Below are positions 26,056-38,900 of a stretch of 64,000 nt of DNA, piece by piece. The stretch is from positions 41,275 to 105,274 of the IMG/VR virus record IMGVR_UViG_3300001450_010303; one strand, 5' to 3'. The stretch's first letter is position 1. Each line of letters begins with the position of its first letter. Under the pieces are notes generated by a model. That model saw only the letters and a program-made list of their open reading frames with translations. It did no database searches and was not told the DNA's origin. Made by a program: the position numbers and the translations under genes. The DNA is from a virus.

Positions 26056-27852
26056 ATGAGTTCGGATCAAAAAAAGATAGTTCCTATCAACTATACAAAT
26101 AGAGAATTTGAAGGGATAAGGCAAGATTTATTAGAATTGGCCGAGCGCCTATATCCCGATTCTTTTCAAGATTTTAGTGAAGCTTCCTTTGGATCGCTAA
26201 TGATAGATTCCGTAGCGTATGTCGGTGATCAGCTATCATTTTACATGGATTACAATATTAATGAATCCTTTTTGGATACGGCATATCAATATAACAATGT
26301 ATTAAGAATGGGCCGTACAATGGGGTACAAGCATACTGGACGCCCATCAACCTATGGTACCGCCGCCATCTTTGTAATAGTCCCAGCTAGCCCAACCGGT
26401 ATTGGTCCAGATACAAATTATATTCCGGTCCTAAAAAGAGGCACCAGATTTTCATCTGATAATAATCTTAACTTTGTATTATTAGAGAATATAGATTTTT
26501 CTGATCCTAAAAATCCAGTAGTGGTGGCCAAAGTTAATACCACAACCGGCGCCCCAACATCCTTCGCAATAAAATCATATGGTAATGTGGTATCAGGATA
26601 TTTTAGTCGCACTGATGTAGTTGTTGGCGCCTACGAAAGATTTAAGAGAATTAAACTTCCTATTCCTGAATTGGCAGAAATAATATCTGTCTTTGACTCC
26701 CAAGGAAATGAGTTTTACGAAGTAGATTATCTATCCCAAGACATGATATTTAAGGAAGTAACAAATAAAAATTATAAAAACGACAACGTTCCATCAATTT
26801 TAAAGCCATTTTTGGTTTCTAGAAAGTTTATAGTAGAGAGAGACAGAAATAATGCTTATTTACAATTTGGCTCAGGGCAAATAGGTGACAGTGAGATAGT
26901 CGCTGACCCACAAACCGTCGTTATGGAGATCTTCGGAAAAAACTATACATCTGATACAACTTTTGATCCTACAAGGTTATCAAAAAATAAAAGTTTAGGA
27001 ATAGTTCCTTCAAATACAACGCTATCAATCTCTTATCGTGTTACTAACCCTTCAAATTCAAATGTAGCTGTCGGATCATTAAACAGGGTTGGAAATGCTT
27101 TGTTCGATTTTGAAGATCGCTCGATTCTCAATAGCACCGAGATGGGAAATGTAATAGCCTCTCTTGAAATATCGAACGAAGAGCCAATTACAGGAGACGT
27201 TACAAACGCAAATACTTCTGAGATAAAAAGAAGAATATTTGATACCTTCCCAACACAAAACAGAGCGGTCACCCAAGCTGATTATGAAAATTTGAGTTAT
27301 AGAATGCCAGCGAAGTTTGGGTCTATAAAAAGAGTATCAGCGCAGAGAGATCCAGATTCCAAGAAAAGGAATCTCAATATGTATGTGATTTCAGAGGATA
27401 GCTTTGGAAAATTGGTCAGCACCAACAAAACAATTAAAAATAATTTAAAAACTTGGCTAAATCAGCATAGAATGATAAACGATACTTTAGATATAATCGA
27501 TCCCTATATTATTAATTATGGAATTGAGTTTATAATTAAACCATCCTCCGGCGCAGATAAATATATAACTTTAAATTCAGCGGTAGAAGCTTTAAAAGAA
27601 AGATTTAAGGCTCCAATGTATATTGGGGAACCAATCTATATAAGTGATATATATTCAACACTTAAAGAGTCTCCGGGAGTATTAGATGTTATAAAAGTCA
27701 GGCTCATAAATAAAACGGGCACGAACTATTCAAACGCTAATATAGATATAAATAAAAATCTTTCTCCCAACGGAGATTACTTGATAATACCAAAGAACGC
27801 AATCGCCGAAATGAAGTATCCAGAGAGTGATATCCAAGGAAAAATTAGATAA
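26056..27852 (+). CDS. gp6: Baseplate wedge protein, gp6/baseplate J-like
   Basis: 598 residues with a strong AAGGAGGA site. The start YTNREFEGIRQDLLELAERL, followed by FQDFSEASFGSLMIDSVAYV and ESFLDTAYQYNNVLRMGRTM, is the conserved N-terminal region of T4-type gp6 (660 residues). The middle ALFDFEDRSILN and the NRAVTQADYENLSYRMP helix are the baseplate J core. gp6 dimers form the inner ring of the baseplate and lock wedges together. Its stop overlaps the next start by 1 nt. Confidence 0.9.
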   Translation: MSSDQKKIVPINYTNREFEGIRQDLLELAERLYPDSFQDFSEASFGSLMIDSVAYVGDQLSFYMDYNINESFLDTAYQYNNVLRMGRTMGYKHTGRPSTYGTAAIFVIVPASPTGIGPDTNYIPVLKRGTRFSSDNNLNFVLLENIDFSDPKNPVVVAKVNTTTGAPTSFAIKSYGNVVSGYFSRTDVVVGAYERFKRIKLPIPELAEIISVFDSQGNEFYEVDYLSQDMIFKEVTNKNYKNDNVPSILKPFLVSRKFIVERDRNNAYLQFGSGQIGDSEIVADPQTVVMEIFGKNYTSDTTFDPTRLSKNKSLGIVPSNTTLSISYRVTNPSNSNVAVGSLNRVGNALFDFEDRSILNSTEMGNVIASLEISNEEPITGDVTNANTSEIKRRIFDTFPTQNRAVTQADYENLSYRMPAKFGSIKRVSAQRDPDSKKRNLNMYVISEDSFGKLVSTNKTIKNNLKTWLNQHRMINDTLDIIDPYIINYGIEFIIKPSSGADKYITLNSAVEALKERFKAPMYIGEPIYISDIYSTLKESPGVLDVIKVRLINKTGTNYSNANIDINKNLSPNGDYLIIPKNAIAEMKYPESDIQGKIR

Positions 27853-29906
27853 TGGCTATTAAAAAATACTATGCGATTGCTGATAACACAATTACAAACG
27901 CTTACAAACTAAATTTATCTACGAGAGCAACCGGCGCCAACGCCGGCGCCGCAGATATTATGGAGATCTATTCAATTTATGGCCGCCAATCTACATCTTC
28001 GGCTGAGATCTCCAGAGCACTGATTAAGTTCCCTGTATCCGAGATAACATCAGATCGAAGCAATTCAAAGATTCCAGCATCCGGAAGTGTAAAATTCTAT
28101 TTAAAGCTCCATAATGCAGAACACTCTAAGACTGTACCAACGGGCAGTTTTACAATTGTGGCAGAACCAATCTCAGCGGATTGGGAAGAGGGCTACGGCC
28201 TGGATCTTGAGGCATACAAAGATATTACCAATGGGAATAAGGGCTCAAACTGGATCGCCAGAAAGGGCGAAGGCTTACAAGAAATCACTAAGGTGACTTT
28301 CACATCGACGAACAAAGCACATTACGCAGCCGGCGCCGGCGCAAACTACATAATAGCATATAATGGTAATAGGGCTTATAATCTGTGGTTCAACAACGGA
28401 TCTGATTCCGCACCATCAGCCGATGGCGCAGAAGTAGAAGTTGATATAAGTTCTGCTGGATCGAGCACTGCTGCAGTTGCTTCAGAATTTCAATCGACAA
28501 CTAATGCTTTGGCCGCGTTTGATTCAAACGTTGACCCGACAAATTCTGCAATAGTATATCTATCATCAAGCCTCGAAGGCGGCCACACAGACACATCAGT
28601 TGAGGGAACTATATCCGGTATAACTTTGGCAGTTCAGCAAGATGGAAACAACGAGATACCATGGACAAAAGTTGGTGGAGATTACATTACAACTGCAAAC
28701 GCTGCATATCCTTATCGCTGGTTTAGTCAAAGCTTCACTTCTGGGCTGGAAGACATAGAAATTGATATTACTCAAATGGTGGAGTTGTGGTCCGCTGGTA
28801 CGGTTGATAATTATGGACTTGGAGTGCATCTTTCTGGAGCCTTCGAACCATATTTCTCAACCGATTTTGATCCAACATACAGTGGATATATACAGAATAC
28901 AACCGGTTCAACGGTTTCATATTACACAAAGAGACTCTTTGCAAGGGGCTCACAATACTTTTATAAGCGCCCAGCCATCGAAGCTAGGTGGGATTCTAGC
29001 AAGAAAGACGATCGCGGCAATATATTTTACAGCAGTTCTCTAGCTGGCGTTAATGATAACCTGAATACTTTGTTTTTATACAATTACGTCCGCGGCCAAC
29101 TGGCTAATATCCCCTCAATTGGCACAGATGCAATATACGTGAGCTTTTATTCTGGGTCCGCGGACAACTCGGTACCTACTGGTAGCCTACAGACGTCTTC
29201 ATACACCCCAAACCCCCCGGGCGCCCACTCACGCGCAGCCATAGAACTTCCAACTACTCTCCCTTATCAATGGGTTGTCGACGATGATAGTCCAGACCCA
29301 CCAATCAGTACAAACCCGTATGTTGTGACCGGCGCTTGGGTATCAACCGGCATTTATAGTGCTTCTTTCGCCATAACAGGCGCCACAAACCCTCTTACGA
29401 AGATATTCGATGTCTGGCACGATGGAACAGGCAAGAACCACCCATGGGCAAGTGTGGAGTTCGCAACCTCCTCGTTCGAGCCACTCAACATGAGTGCTTC
29501 TTACTCTATGGCTGAGCCCACGTATCATCTTAAAATAACTAACCTTAAAGACAGTTATAGTTCAAGTGAAAATGCACGTTTTAACTTATTTATTAGAGAA
29601 AAGAATTGGAAACCAACAATTTATACAACTTCCAAAACAACCATAAAAAGTAAATCGATGTTGAGTGCTTCGTATAGAGTATTTAGAACGATCGATGCCC
29701 ACGAAGCTATCCCATATGGAACAGGAAGCAATCTACACACCATGATGTCTTATGATAATATGGGAAATTACTTCGATGTAGATATGAGTTTATTAGAGCC
29801 TGGGTATGCATATGCCTTTAAGTTCTCATTCTATGATAGTTCGTTGAGTAGCTGGATAGAACAACCACAGACCTTTAAATTTAGAGTAGAGAATTATGAG
29901 CATTAA
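27852..29906 (+). CDS. Large virion structural protein, possibly with DNRLRE-like domain
   Basis: 684 residues. The N-terminal AIADNTITNAYKLNLSTRAT through SRALIKFPVSEI resembles the jelly-roll DNRLRE domain of surface proteins (weak). Residues about 146-260 contain a module with TNKAHY, AYNGNRAYNLWF that also occurs in the protein at 40356. The C-terminus is beta-rich with Ser/Tyr-rich strands (FEPLNMSASYSMAEPTYH). No catalytic motif. It lies between gp6 and the 3485-residue protein and is probably an outer baseplate or fibre-anchoring component. Confidence 0.6.
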   Translation: MAIKKYYAIADNTITNAYKLNLSTRATGANAGAADIMEIYSIYGRQSTSSAEISRALIKFPVSEITSDRSNSKIPASGSVKFYLKLHNAEHSKTVPTGSFTIVAEPISADWEEGYGLDLEAYKDITNGNKGSNWIARKGEGLQEITKVTFTSTNKAHYAAGAGANYIIAYNGNRAYNLWFNNGSDSAPSADGAEVEVDISSAGSSTAAVASEFQSTTNALAAFDSNVDPTNSAIVYLSSSLEGGHTDTSVEGTISGITLAVQQDGNNEIPWTKVGGDYITTANAAYPYRWFSQSFTSGLEDIEIDITQMVELWSAGTVDNYGLGVHLSGAFEPYFSTDFDPTYSGYIQNTTGSTVSYYTKRLFARGSQYFYKRPAIEARWDSSKKDDRGNIFYSSSLAGVNDNLNTLFLYNYVRGQLANIPSIGTDAIYVSFYSGSADNSVPTGSLQTSSYTPNPPGAHSRAAIELPTTLPYQWVVDDDSPDPPISTNPYVVTGAWVSTGIYSASFAITGATNPLTKIFDVWHDGTGKNHPWASVEFATSSFEPLNMSASYSMAEPTYHLKITNLKDSYSSSENARFNLFIREKNWKPTIYTTSKTTIKSKSMLSASYRVFRTIDAHEAIPYGTGSNLHTMMSYDNMGNYFDVDMSLLEPGYAYAFKFSFYDSSLSSWIEQPQTFKFRVENYEH

Positions 29907-32900
29907 AAAGCTTTTTGGATCCACCGACAAAGCAAACAATTACCTAAGCGATACAGACCAGAAAGATGCCTTCGCAAGTGTAGAATCCAGCAGAAATTTA
30001 AAAGAAATTGAGGAAATCCAGGCTCATCATATACCTCATATAGACTATTCAAAGCCAGCTAATTTTGTGAAATACGGCTCGGCAAGGTTATACTATAAAA
30101 CCGCATTGAAAAGAATTTCCGACTATTATCCTTATGACGGTTCTAGTGCTGAGATTAACTCATTCTATAATAAATCTTTAGACATAGAGAAGTATATTCT
30201 CAATAATTTATATCCAAGAACAAATGGTTATGCTATATTTAGTGCCGATGGCTGGGGCAGTAAGGCTAGCAATTGGTCAGTTCATCGCCAAGACGGCTAT
30301 GGCATACCAGCAACCCCCGAAGCTATTATAGTTCAAGGTGGTCCAAATGCTGCGACCGGCGAACTAAAAGATCTGATACCCACATCAAAGAATAATAAGT
30401 ATCAATATTCTAACGTATATGACGAAGATATCTATCGAACTGCTGGTCTTCCAAGTGATTATGGTAAGGGAACTCGCGAATCGAACATGCGTGCCAACTT
30501 CGATGATGGTGTCACAGTAGAATTTTGGATGAAGACTGGTTCCTTTACAGATGGGACCGGCACAGAAACCTTGAAACAAGTAGTGTTCGATTTATGGAAT
30601 CGTAAAGATCCGAACACCGGCGCCGGCTTTGAAAAAGAATATGGAAGAATCACTGTAGAATTGACCGGCGTTGTACAGAACGATATAGACTACTCGGACC
30701 CCAATAGTTATTGGTCGGACTCGCCATTCTTGGTCACAGTACAATCTGGCTCTGTAACCGGCTCCTACCAACAAACCATTGGTAAAAACATAACAACCAG
30801 CTCAATGGGTGAGTGGAACCACTATGCGATAACGCTGTTTAACTCCGGATCTGGATTCATGGCAGATTTCCACGTCAATGGGCATCTCAGTGAAAGAAAG
30901 ACATTAAACGCCAGTCAAACATTGAACGAAATTGCCCCGAAGAATATGGTAGCGCGTATAGGATCACTGCTTACCGCCAGTTGTGGCGCCCTCGAAAATC
31001 CCGGACCCATAGCAAGATTTGGTTCCATTGATGGCGGCAAGCTAAACGGCTCGATAGATGAATTCAGATACTGGAAATCTGCAAGAACTCACGAAGAAAT
31101 TGGAAAGAATTGGTTTGCTCAAGTCGCCGGCGGCGCTAATACTGATATATCTAATGCAGAACTTGGAATATATTTCAAATTCAACGAAGGTATTACCGGG
31201 GATGCTTCTCTCGACAACACTGTTTTGGATTATGCCGGTAGAATAAGCAACGGAACGTGGTATGGATATACATCAAATTCAAGAAACACCGGTTCTGCGA
31301 TTATTGAAGCCGCGGCCGCAACAAAAGAATATGAGGATCCCATCATCCGGCCCGAACACCCGGATTATATTGCACTTGAATCAGAGTTATCAATAAGTGG
31401 TGAAAACTTTGATATAAACAACAATAACTCAATGTTGAGCTTGCTTCCCGGGTGGATTATTGAAGAAGAAGAAAATAACAAGGATTCTGACTTACAAAAC
31501 ATATGTCATATTGTTGGTGCTTACTTTGATAAGTTGCATATGCAAATCTCTGAAATTCCCAAGTTTCATTATGCGACATACCCAAGTGCTTCCCAGAAGC
31601 CAGCACCATTCGCAGAACATTTTGCACAGTCTTTCGGACTATACACGCCCGAATTGTTTATTGATTCAACAGTTCTGGAGAAATTCGCCGATAGGGATGA
31701 AGAACAGCTATTCGAAGCGAGCCTACAAGACACAAAAAATCTAATTTACACCAATCTCTATAATAATATAGCTAATATCTTTAAAAGCAAGGGTACCGAA
31801 AAGGCTATAAAAAACGTGTTTAGATGCATGGGTATAGATGAAAAGCTGATAAAACTAGTAGTTAATTCTAATAATCAAGACATCTCTCTTAGAGACAACT
31901 ATCAGCAGTCCTTGATCAATAAAAACTGTTTAAATTTCAACAACAGCCTAAATTCAACAGCGGTTGTATATCAAGCAATTGATTCAAATAATGCAAACAG
32001 TTTAGGATACTTAACAAATCCAACAGAGAGTTCAGCGCCATCCTATGGTTGCACGGTAGAGAGTAACATAGTCCTTCCATACTACACACGCGGTATTGGG
32101 GACATGGATAGAGATTACGATACTGTATCTTTGTTCGGAATGTATACAGTTGATACTACAAGCGCTGATTCTAAAACAGGAGCAGACCCATCCTTCATTG
32201 GAGGTTATGGTATAGATTCTACTGGCGGCGACGATGCAAACTTTCAAGTCTATGCAATTAAGGAATCAAAGGATTCCAGAAATGTATATTTTAAACTTTC
32301 ATCATCGAATAAGCCAATACCGTTTCCAATCGATGTCGATAATGTCCTAACAAGTTCGCTGTTTTTGAATGCATATGATAATCAAGAGTGGAACATTTCT
32401 GTAAGGCTTAAGCCCCTCAAAGGTCAGCTAACAAACTTAGTTTATGGAGCCGGCGGTACCGGGTATGAAGTAATATTTTCCGGATATCAAACTCAACTCG
32501 GGGAAGTTATAAACAGCTTTAGTGTATCATCGTCAGTTTCACAGACCACCGGTTCGTTGTTTATGCTAGCAGGCAAAAGAATATATGCCGGCGCTAATAG
32601 AGAAAACCTAACCGGCCGTGTCATCGACAAAAGTGATATACTTGTCAATAATATTAGGTATTGGTCAAAATATTTAGAAGACAGTGATCTCATACAACAT
32701 ACACACGATATTGAAAACAGAGGCATTTCAGGTTCTTATAGACCACTATCTCCCATAGACACGGGAAGTGTCGATATTATTAACTCCGAGACATTAGCCC
32801 TAGAGTGGAACTTTACTGATCTAACCTCAAGCCGCGCAGATGGAACTATAGGGTATATCAAAGATTATAGCTCTGGTTCAACTGATGTTCGTAACCCACA

Positions 32901-35900
32901 TGGCAACAAAGCCTCATGGCTATCAAATCTCGCTGGCTATCAACATACGGGATATGGATATGGGTTTGCAGCAGAATCTACAAATATTGTTGATAAACGA
33001 AACTTCAACTCATATAAACTGGTAGATCCGGAGCGCGCCGTTTCATCAGACATGATAAACATTTATAATGATGAATACGATTCATTTTACAGAGATGACA
33101 ACGTACCGAATTATGTATATACGATTGAGAAGAGCTTTTATAATATAGTGTCAGAACAAATGATGGAGTTCTTCGCTGGAATTGTCGACTTCAATAGTCT
33201 GATTGGCGCACCAGTCAATAGGTATAGAGATAGATACAAAGATATCGAAAAGCTCAGACAAACATTCTTTAAAAGAGTGAAGAGTGTTTCAGATGTTGAA
33301 AAGTTTGTAAAATATTATAAATGGTTTGACGACTCAATATCTAGCATAATTTCTCAACTTGTCCCAGAATCATCAGTATTCATCAATAACTCTATGAATG
33401 TGATAGAGAGTCATGTTTTAGAAAGGAACAAATATAGGTCTAAATTTCCAACGTTAAACTTTGAAGATCCGGATGTAGAGGCATATATGAAGGGCTTCAC
33501 TGAATTGCGATACCCATGGTATGACGGTTCCTCAACATTGCCATCATCGCCGCGGAACACCGGTACGCACAAGACATATTGGCTTGATAGAGCAGAAAGA
33601 GATTCTATAGAGATAACGTCGGGTGATTCCACAATAGATACCCAAAGAAATAAATATAAGGACATTATCAACCGCGCCCCACACATGACGGGAGCATATC
33701 CCACTTTGTCTGATGCCTCCGGCACCCTTTACTCATCTCACAAATACTCCTTAAATAAATTCGCCCGCACAAGTAAATTTAATATGGATGTGCCGGTTGT
33801 TAGAAACCTAACTCGACCAATTAAAGGTGGAACTAACTTTGAGCCCGAGAAAGACCTGAGTTTTGCACCGATAGCACTACATCCAGCCGGCCCAGTAAAT
33901 AGAGAAAATGGTATTTTTGTTCCTAGAAACGTTTTGCTTGGAATGACTAAAGAGATGGTAGAAACTCAAAATATTGTTGATCCTACAAGACCACCGGAAT
34001 TTATTTCGAAGGAAAAGAGAGTATTTAAGGTTCAACATGGTAGAGATTGGGAAGATGGGATAGGATATAAAAATGTTAAATCAAGTATCGGATTTCCTTT
34101 TAATGTATTAAGTTCCTCAGTTAAGACTGGCTACAATAAAAGTGTAATAGACAATGTTACCGGAGGTATTGAGATTACAAACCTTCATAATGATACCTAT
34201 GGCGATGATAAAGAAGTGCCAATGCAAGGTACATTTACTGAGAGGGTTGTTGGTGGCCACCAATCTAGACATATAGCAATCAACACCGGTACCGATAATT
34301 GGAAATCACGCCCTGAAGCTTGGAAAATTCTACTTGGAACTTGTGAAGCTAATCCATCTGGTGCTATTGGAATGGTGGGTCCAGACTATCCATGGCCAGA
34401 GGCCAACGACGAGGGCCAAACACCATACCCCCTAACAGCATCACAAAAAGCTGTATTCTACAGAGATTTTGTTGCAAAGCGCCCAGTTAATATTAGAAAC
34501 ATAAATACGATGGATGTCCCGCGTTCAACGACTGTTCCTGGAAATTACGAGAACAATTATGAAGTAGTAAATTCCTTCGGCGCCCACGCAAACCCCCGCC
34601 GCTTCATAGATAATCAGCCGACCCCGCCAGAAAGAGCATTCAGAAATAATGTGACTGGCGCCACTCAAATAAGAACATTTTTAGATACTCGTAGGACAGA
34701 TGAGAGCCATTCGGAATTGATGCCTGAATATTCAACAGAATATTTGCAAATCACAAGCTCTGAGAATAAAACTGTAATAGCTACTAGATTTTCTAATCCT
34801 GGTGGCCCCGAAACAATGACTAGAGGTTACTTGGACTTTAGATCAGCAGAGATGTCAGTTTATAACGCCTTTAATTATCGAAATCTAAGCATCATAAAAC
34901 ATTCACAAGGTCCAAGTGGAACACTCCCAGAACCCCCGGGTGATGGCCCGACTACAACCAGGGTATATGATATACATGCGAAAGACTATGGGCTGAGAAG
35001 TCACAGAGCAAGACACACAGCAAGATTCGGCCGTGACTCATTGTTTGTTACTTCATCCGATAATCTCCCCGGCGCCCAATATGATCAGTTGCCGGGCTTT
35101 CACAAAATTCACAGAAACAATGTCTCGCGACTGAAGATTGTTGATCAATTAAACGCGGAGCTTAGCGGTATTTACTTAAATAATACTGCTAGTATATTAT
35201 GGCCAGATCCATCCCAGAACGCTGGAAATTGTTTAGTAGTACAAGCAACTAGTTCAGACGGCCAGAACGCCGCCAATGCCCTCATCTTTGATAACAATCT
35301 TGTTGGCGCCGCAAACGAGTTCCCAGTCTGGACCTTCTCAGCGTGGGTTAATCCATCTGCCTCTAACGCACCAAGAACAATCTGGGACGCCGGAAAAACA
35401 AGCGTCGGGAATGGCTCAGCCCACACAATCACGATTGAGGGTGATGAGACTTTGAGATATCAAGCTAAAACATCACTTGCCGCCGGCGGAGGTAACGAAA
35501 GATTTACATTTTGGGAAACCAATACGAATACAATATCAAATGGTTCATGGAATCACATTGTTGTAAGTGTATCCGGCACCATTGGAGGTCTGTCAAATTC
35601 ACTCAAGCCTACTCTGTATATTAATGGAGTTAGTATGTCTTGGGACGGTGCTACTAGTCCATCCTTGACTCCGTATGATAATCTGCCAAACGCGCGCACT
35701 GCACATTCGAATTTCCGGAGTCATACTGGTTGGAGCCAAACACCACCGGTAGTAATTGGAGGTGATTGGCAAAGTGCGAACTATAAAGAATACTATGGCG
35801 CCCTCGATGAAATATCAATCTGGAATACTCAACTCACCGATCAAGAAGTTGCTCAAGTATATAACTCTGGCGCCCCCTGTAACCTAACACATAGCTCATC

Positions 35901-38900
35901 ACCACAGTCAGTATATCTTAAGGCATGGTGGCGTCTAGGAGAAGGAGATGCAGCAGTCTCCGGAGATCCTTCCGGAAAAATAATGGACTCTAATAATATC
36001 ATAAGAGATATAGTTGGTTCTGCTTCTCTGTGTCCAACCGCGCTATCTGGTTCAAATATGAATCTATATATAGTTCCAAGTTCTTTGGCCGGCTGCGATG
36101 AACGGGTTACAATATATTCAGAAACCGTAACACATGTTTCATCGTCATTATACGACAATGATCATATACAACACCCCATACCCAGGACCGACATACAATA
36201 TAAATGGATAAGAGATTCAATTTCAGATCCAGATAATACAAGATACTATGAATTTCAGAAGACAACCAATAGCAGTAGGATGCCATATTTTTCAAATTCT
36301 GCGGGATACACACCTTATTACAACTTTATCACAGAGAGTCAGGCCGCCCATAACCAGAATATATCACCCGGCGGCTGGAAGCAACCAATTTTAAGGCTAA
36401 ATACATTAATACTTGATCCATTAACAGAAAATTCTAACACTATAGGCTTCGCCGCCGATACTGATGTTTCAAATTATATAAACACCGAACTTAATCCAGG
36501 AATTGGCTCCACCAACTATTTGAACATGTTGTTGGCACATCGTTCAGTGCCGTACGGCTGGACCTGGCAGAAAACTAGAAATTACAATAATCCGATAATT
36601 ATTGATGAAAGAAAGAAATCAGTATTATCAGCAATTACAAGTTCTAACAAAAGGTTACAACACTTTAGAATGTCTGCAGTCTCCACGCGCGGCCGCACAG
36701 CACTGATAAATTTTGATGCTCCAATCGGTAAGAAGGGAAACACTGCAATAGGCGCCAAAAATAATATGACTCTTAAGGTGACGGACAACAATGAAAGAAT
36801 CATGTTTAATGAAGCGGCATTTAATAGCTATATAAATAATAATGTTATCACTGAACCCACCCCACTAACACAAATCATTAGACTTGGAAACAACTCGAAA
36901 AACAAGTTCAAACTTAAATGGATTTTATACAGCCAAAACTTGTTCCCATCCGAAAGAAATGAATATATGTCTGGAACATACAAGAGAAATGGATATGATA
37001 ATGGATATTGGAGAGTAACAGGAAGCGAAAGAATATCTCTGGGAGCAACACAGAGTGGCTCCTTCTCATATAATATATTTTCAAGTTCAATCGGCCGCTC
37101 CTCTTGGCCCCTAGATGAGCCGGAAAACTTCTTAACAAGAACTAGGATCCTGGGCCCAGATCTTGATGGCGGGTTGTCAATGCAGAAAAATGGCAATGCC
37201 GGCGAGCTTCAAAACGTACACTTCTCTTACGTGTCATGTTCCTTGGTTGGGGGAAACCTACAATTATCAAAGGTATCAGAACTGTGGCCGGCCGCCTTGT
37301 ATGCTAGAAAACACATGTTAGCTGCACCTCGTTCTGTGGTTAGTCCATCTGGGATTGAAAACAATATTGGAATGCCTGGAAGTGATGGTGTTAATTTCTC
37401 TAAGAGATACAGCGTTGAAATTTATGCCGGCGAAGCTGCCTGGGACGCACCAAGAAACGCCGGCGTAGTCCGTATGGGATACTCATCCGAAAATAGTAAC
37501 AAGGGAACTAAAATATCGTCTTATCAAGTCACGTCTTCCGAACCATGGTTTGCCACATACGACGACTTTAGTTATGAAATGGGTCTGATAGCTAAAGATT
37601 ATTCTGTGGTGCCAGAATTTAGAATCAGCGAACATATCGAAGATTATATGAAGCACGGCCCTTTTGACGCTACAAAAAATGATATTTTTGAAGTTCCTGG
37701 TGTATCTGGGTCAGCCAATAGTTCTACTGGATCATTCTATAAGGATTACTCAAATTCCGAGTTTATGAAAGATTTTCTAAGAGTAAAATCTGAATCTTTC
37801 CTCGAAGCGAAAGAAATAAGATTAGTTTGTAGTGCAGCAATCAGGCTAAATCCATACAAGGGCTTTTATCCAGCCCAACGAACTCTCGACTTGGTTGGGC
37901 AATTTTCTAGTTCTTATGCTAACAGCATAACAGCTGTGTGGGAACTCAACGGCGCTAAAAAGCCACTCAATGTTGATAGAGCCCTTCAAGCAAGAGGTAG
38001 CACAATAAGACCACTAATGCAAGCTCTTTACTCACCTGGCCTAATGTATAATACGATTAAGTCCGGAATAGCGGTCGACTATCCAATTGTAAATGATAAG
38101 TCTAAAATCGAACGGTCACAGTATGGGAGACCATCAGCTGGCCCTATGCAGTCACTTAAACAATCCGATGACAACTATGCTATTTTACCGGCAAATATAA
38201 ATTCTAATAGTCCAGTTTCTGGATATAATGGCGGCTCATGGTTTGATGTTAGATTGCCGTTTGAAACGCTTTTGCAGCCAAAAAATCATATTAATGGTCT
38301 TAAATTTCTAGATATAGAACCACACCCATCGGCTAGCCTATCACCAGCAAACGTTACAACGTCATTTAATTCTCAAGGTGGAGATGAAATGTATGAGATG
38401 ATGGCATCAAACTTTTTTGGAGAGGTGCCTAACTTCTTTCTGAAAGATTCTAGTTTCACCAGGATAGAATCTGGCATTATACCAGACGATCTTAGTTTCA
38501 AAGACGGCGAAGTCTATGGTGCTAGATTAAAGATAAGGAGATCAACCACGGGCACAAGAACATACTCATATGATTCTGGATCCACCGGTGACGGTACAAA
38601 CTTCGCACCTTTTGGAGCAAAAGCATTTTATGATCAGAAGACCGCCGGCGGCGGAGACACTAATGCCTGGTACCCCGTACCCCAAGATCCACAAAATGCC
38701 AGAATGGATCCTATCGCGCCCTTTAGAGAAACTTTTACGATGTACAGTCGCCCCTCGGCATTCGGCCCACCGATTTCTGGACGTCCCCCGTCTGGTTCAA
38801 ACGGAGACCGCCCGACGTGGTTTTTAAGTGCCAGCCTGTCTGGTACCATGGATTGCTTTAATGGGTATAACTGGGCCTACACGCCACCTTATTACCATGG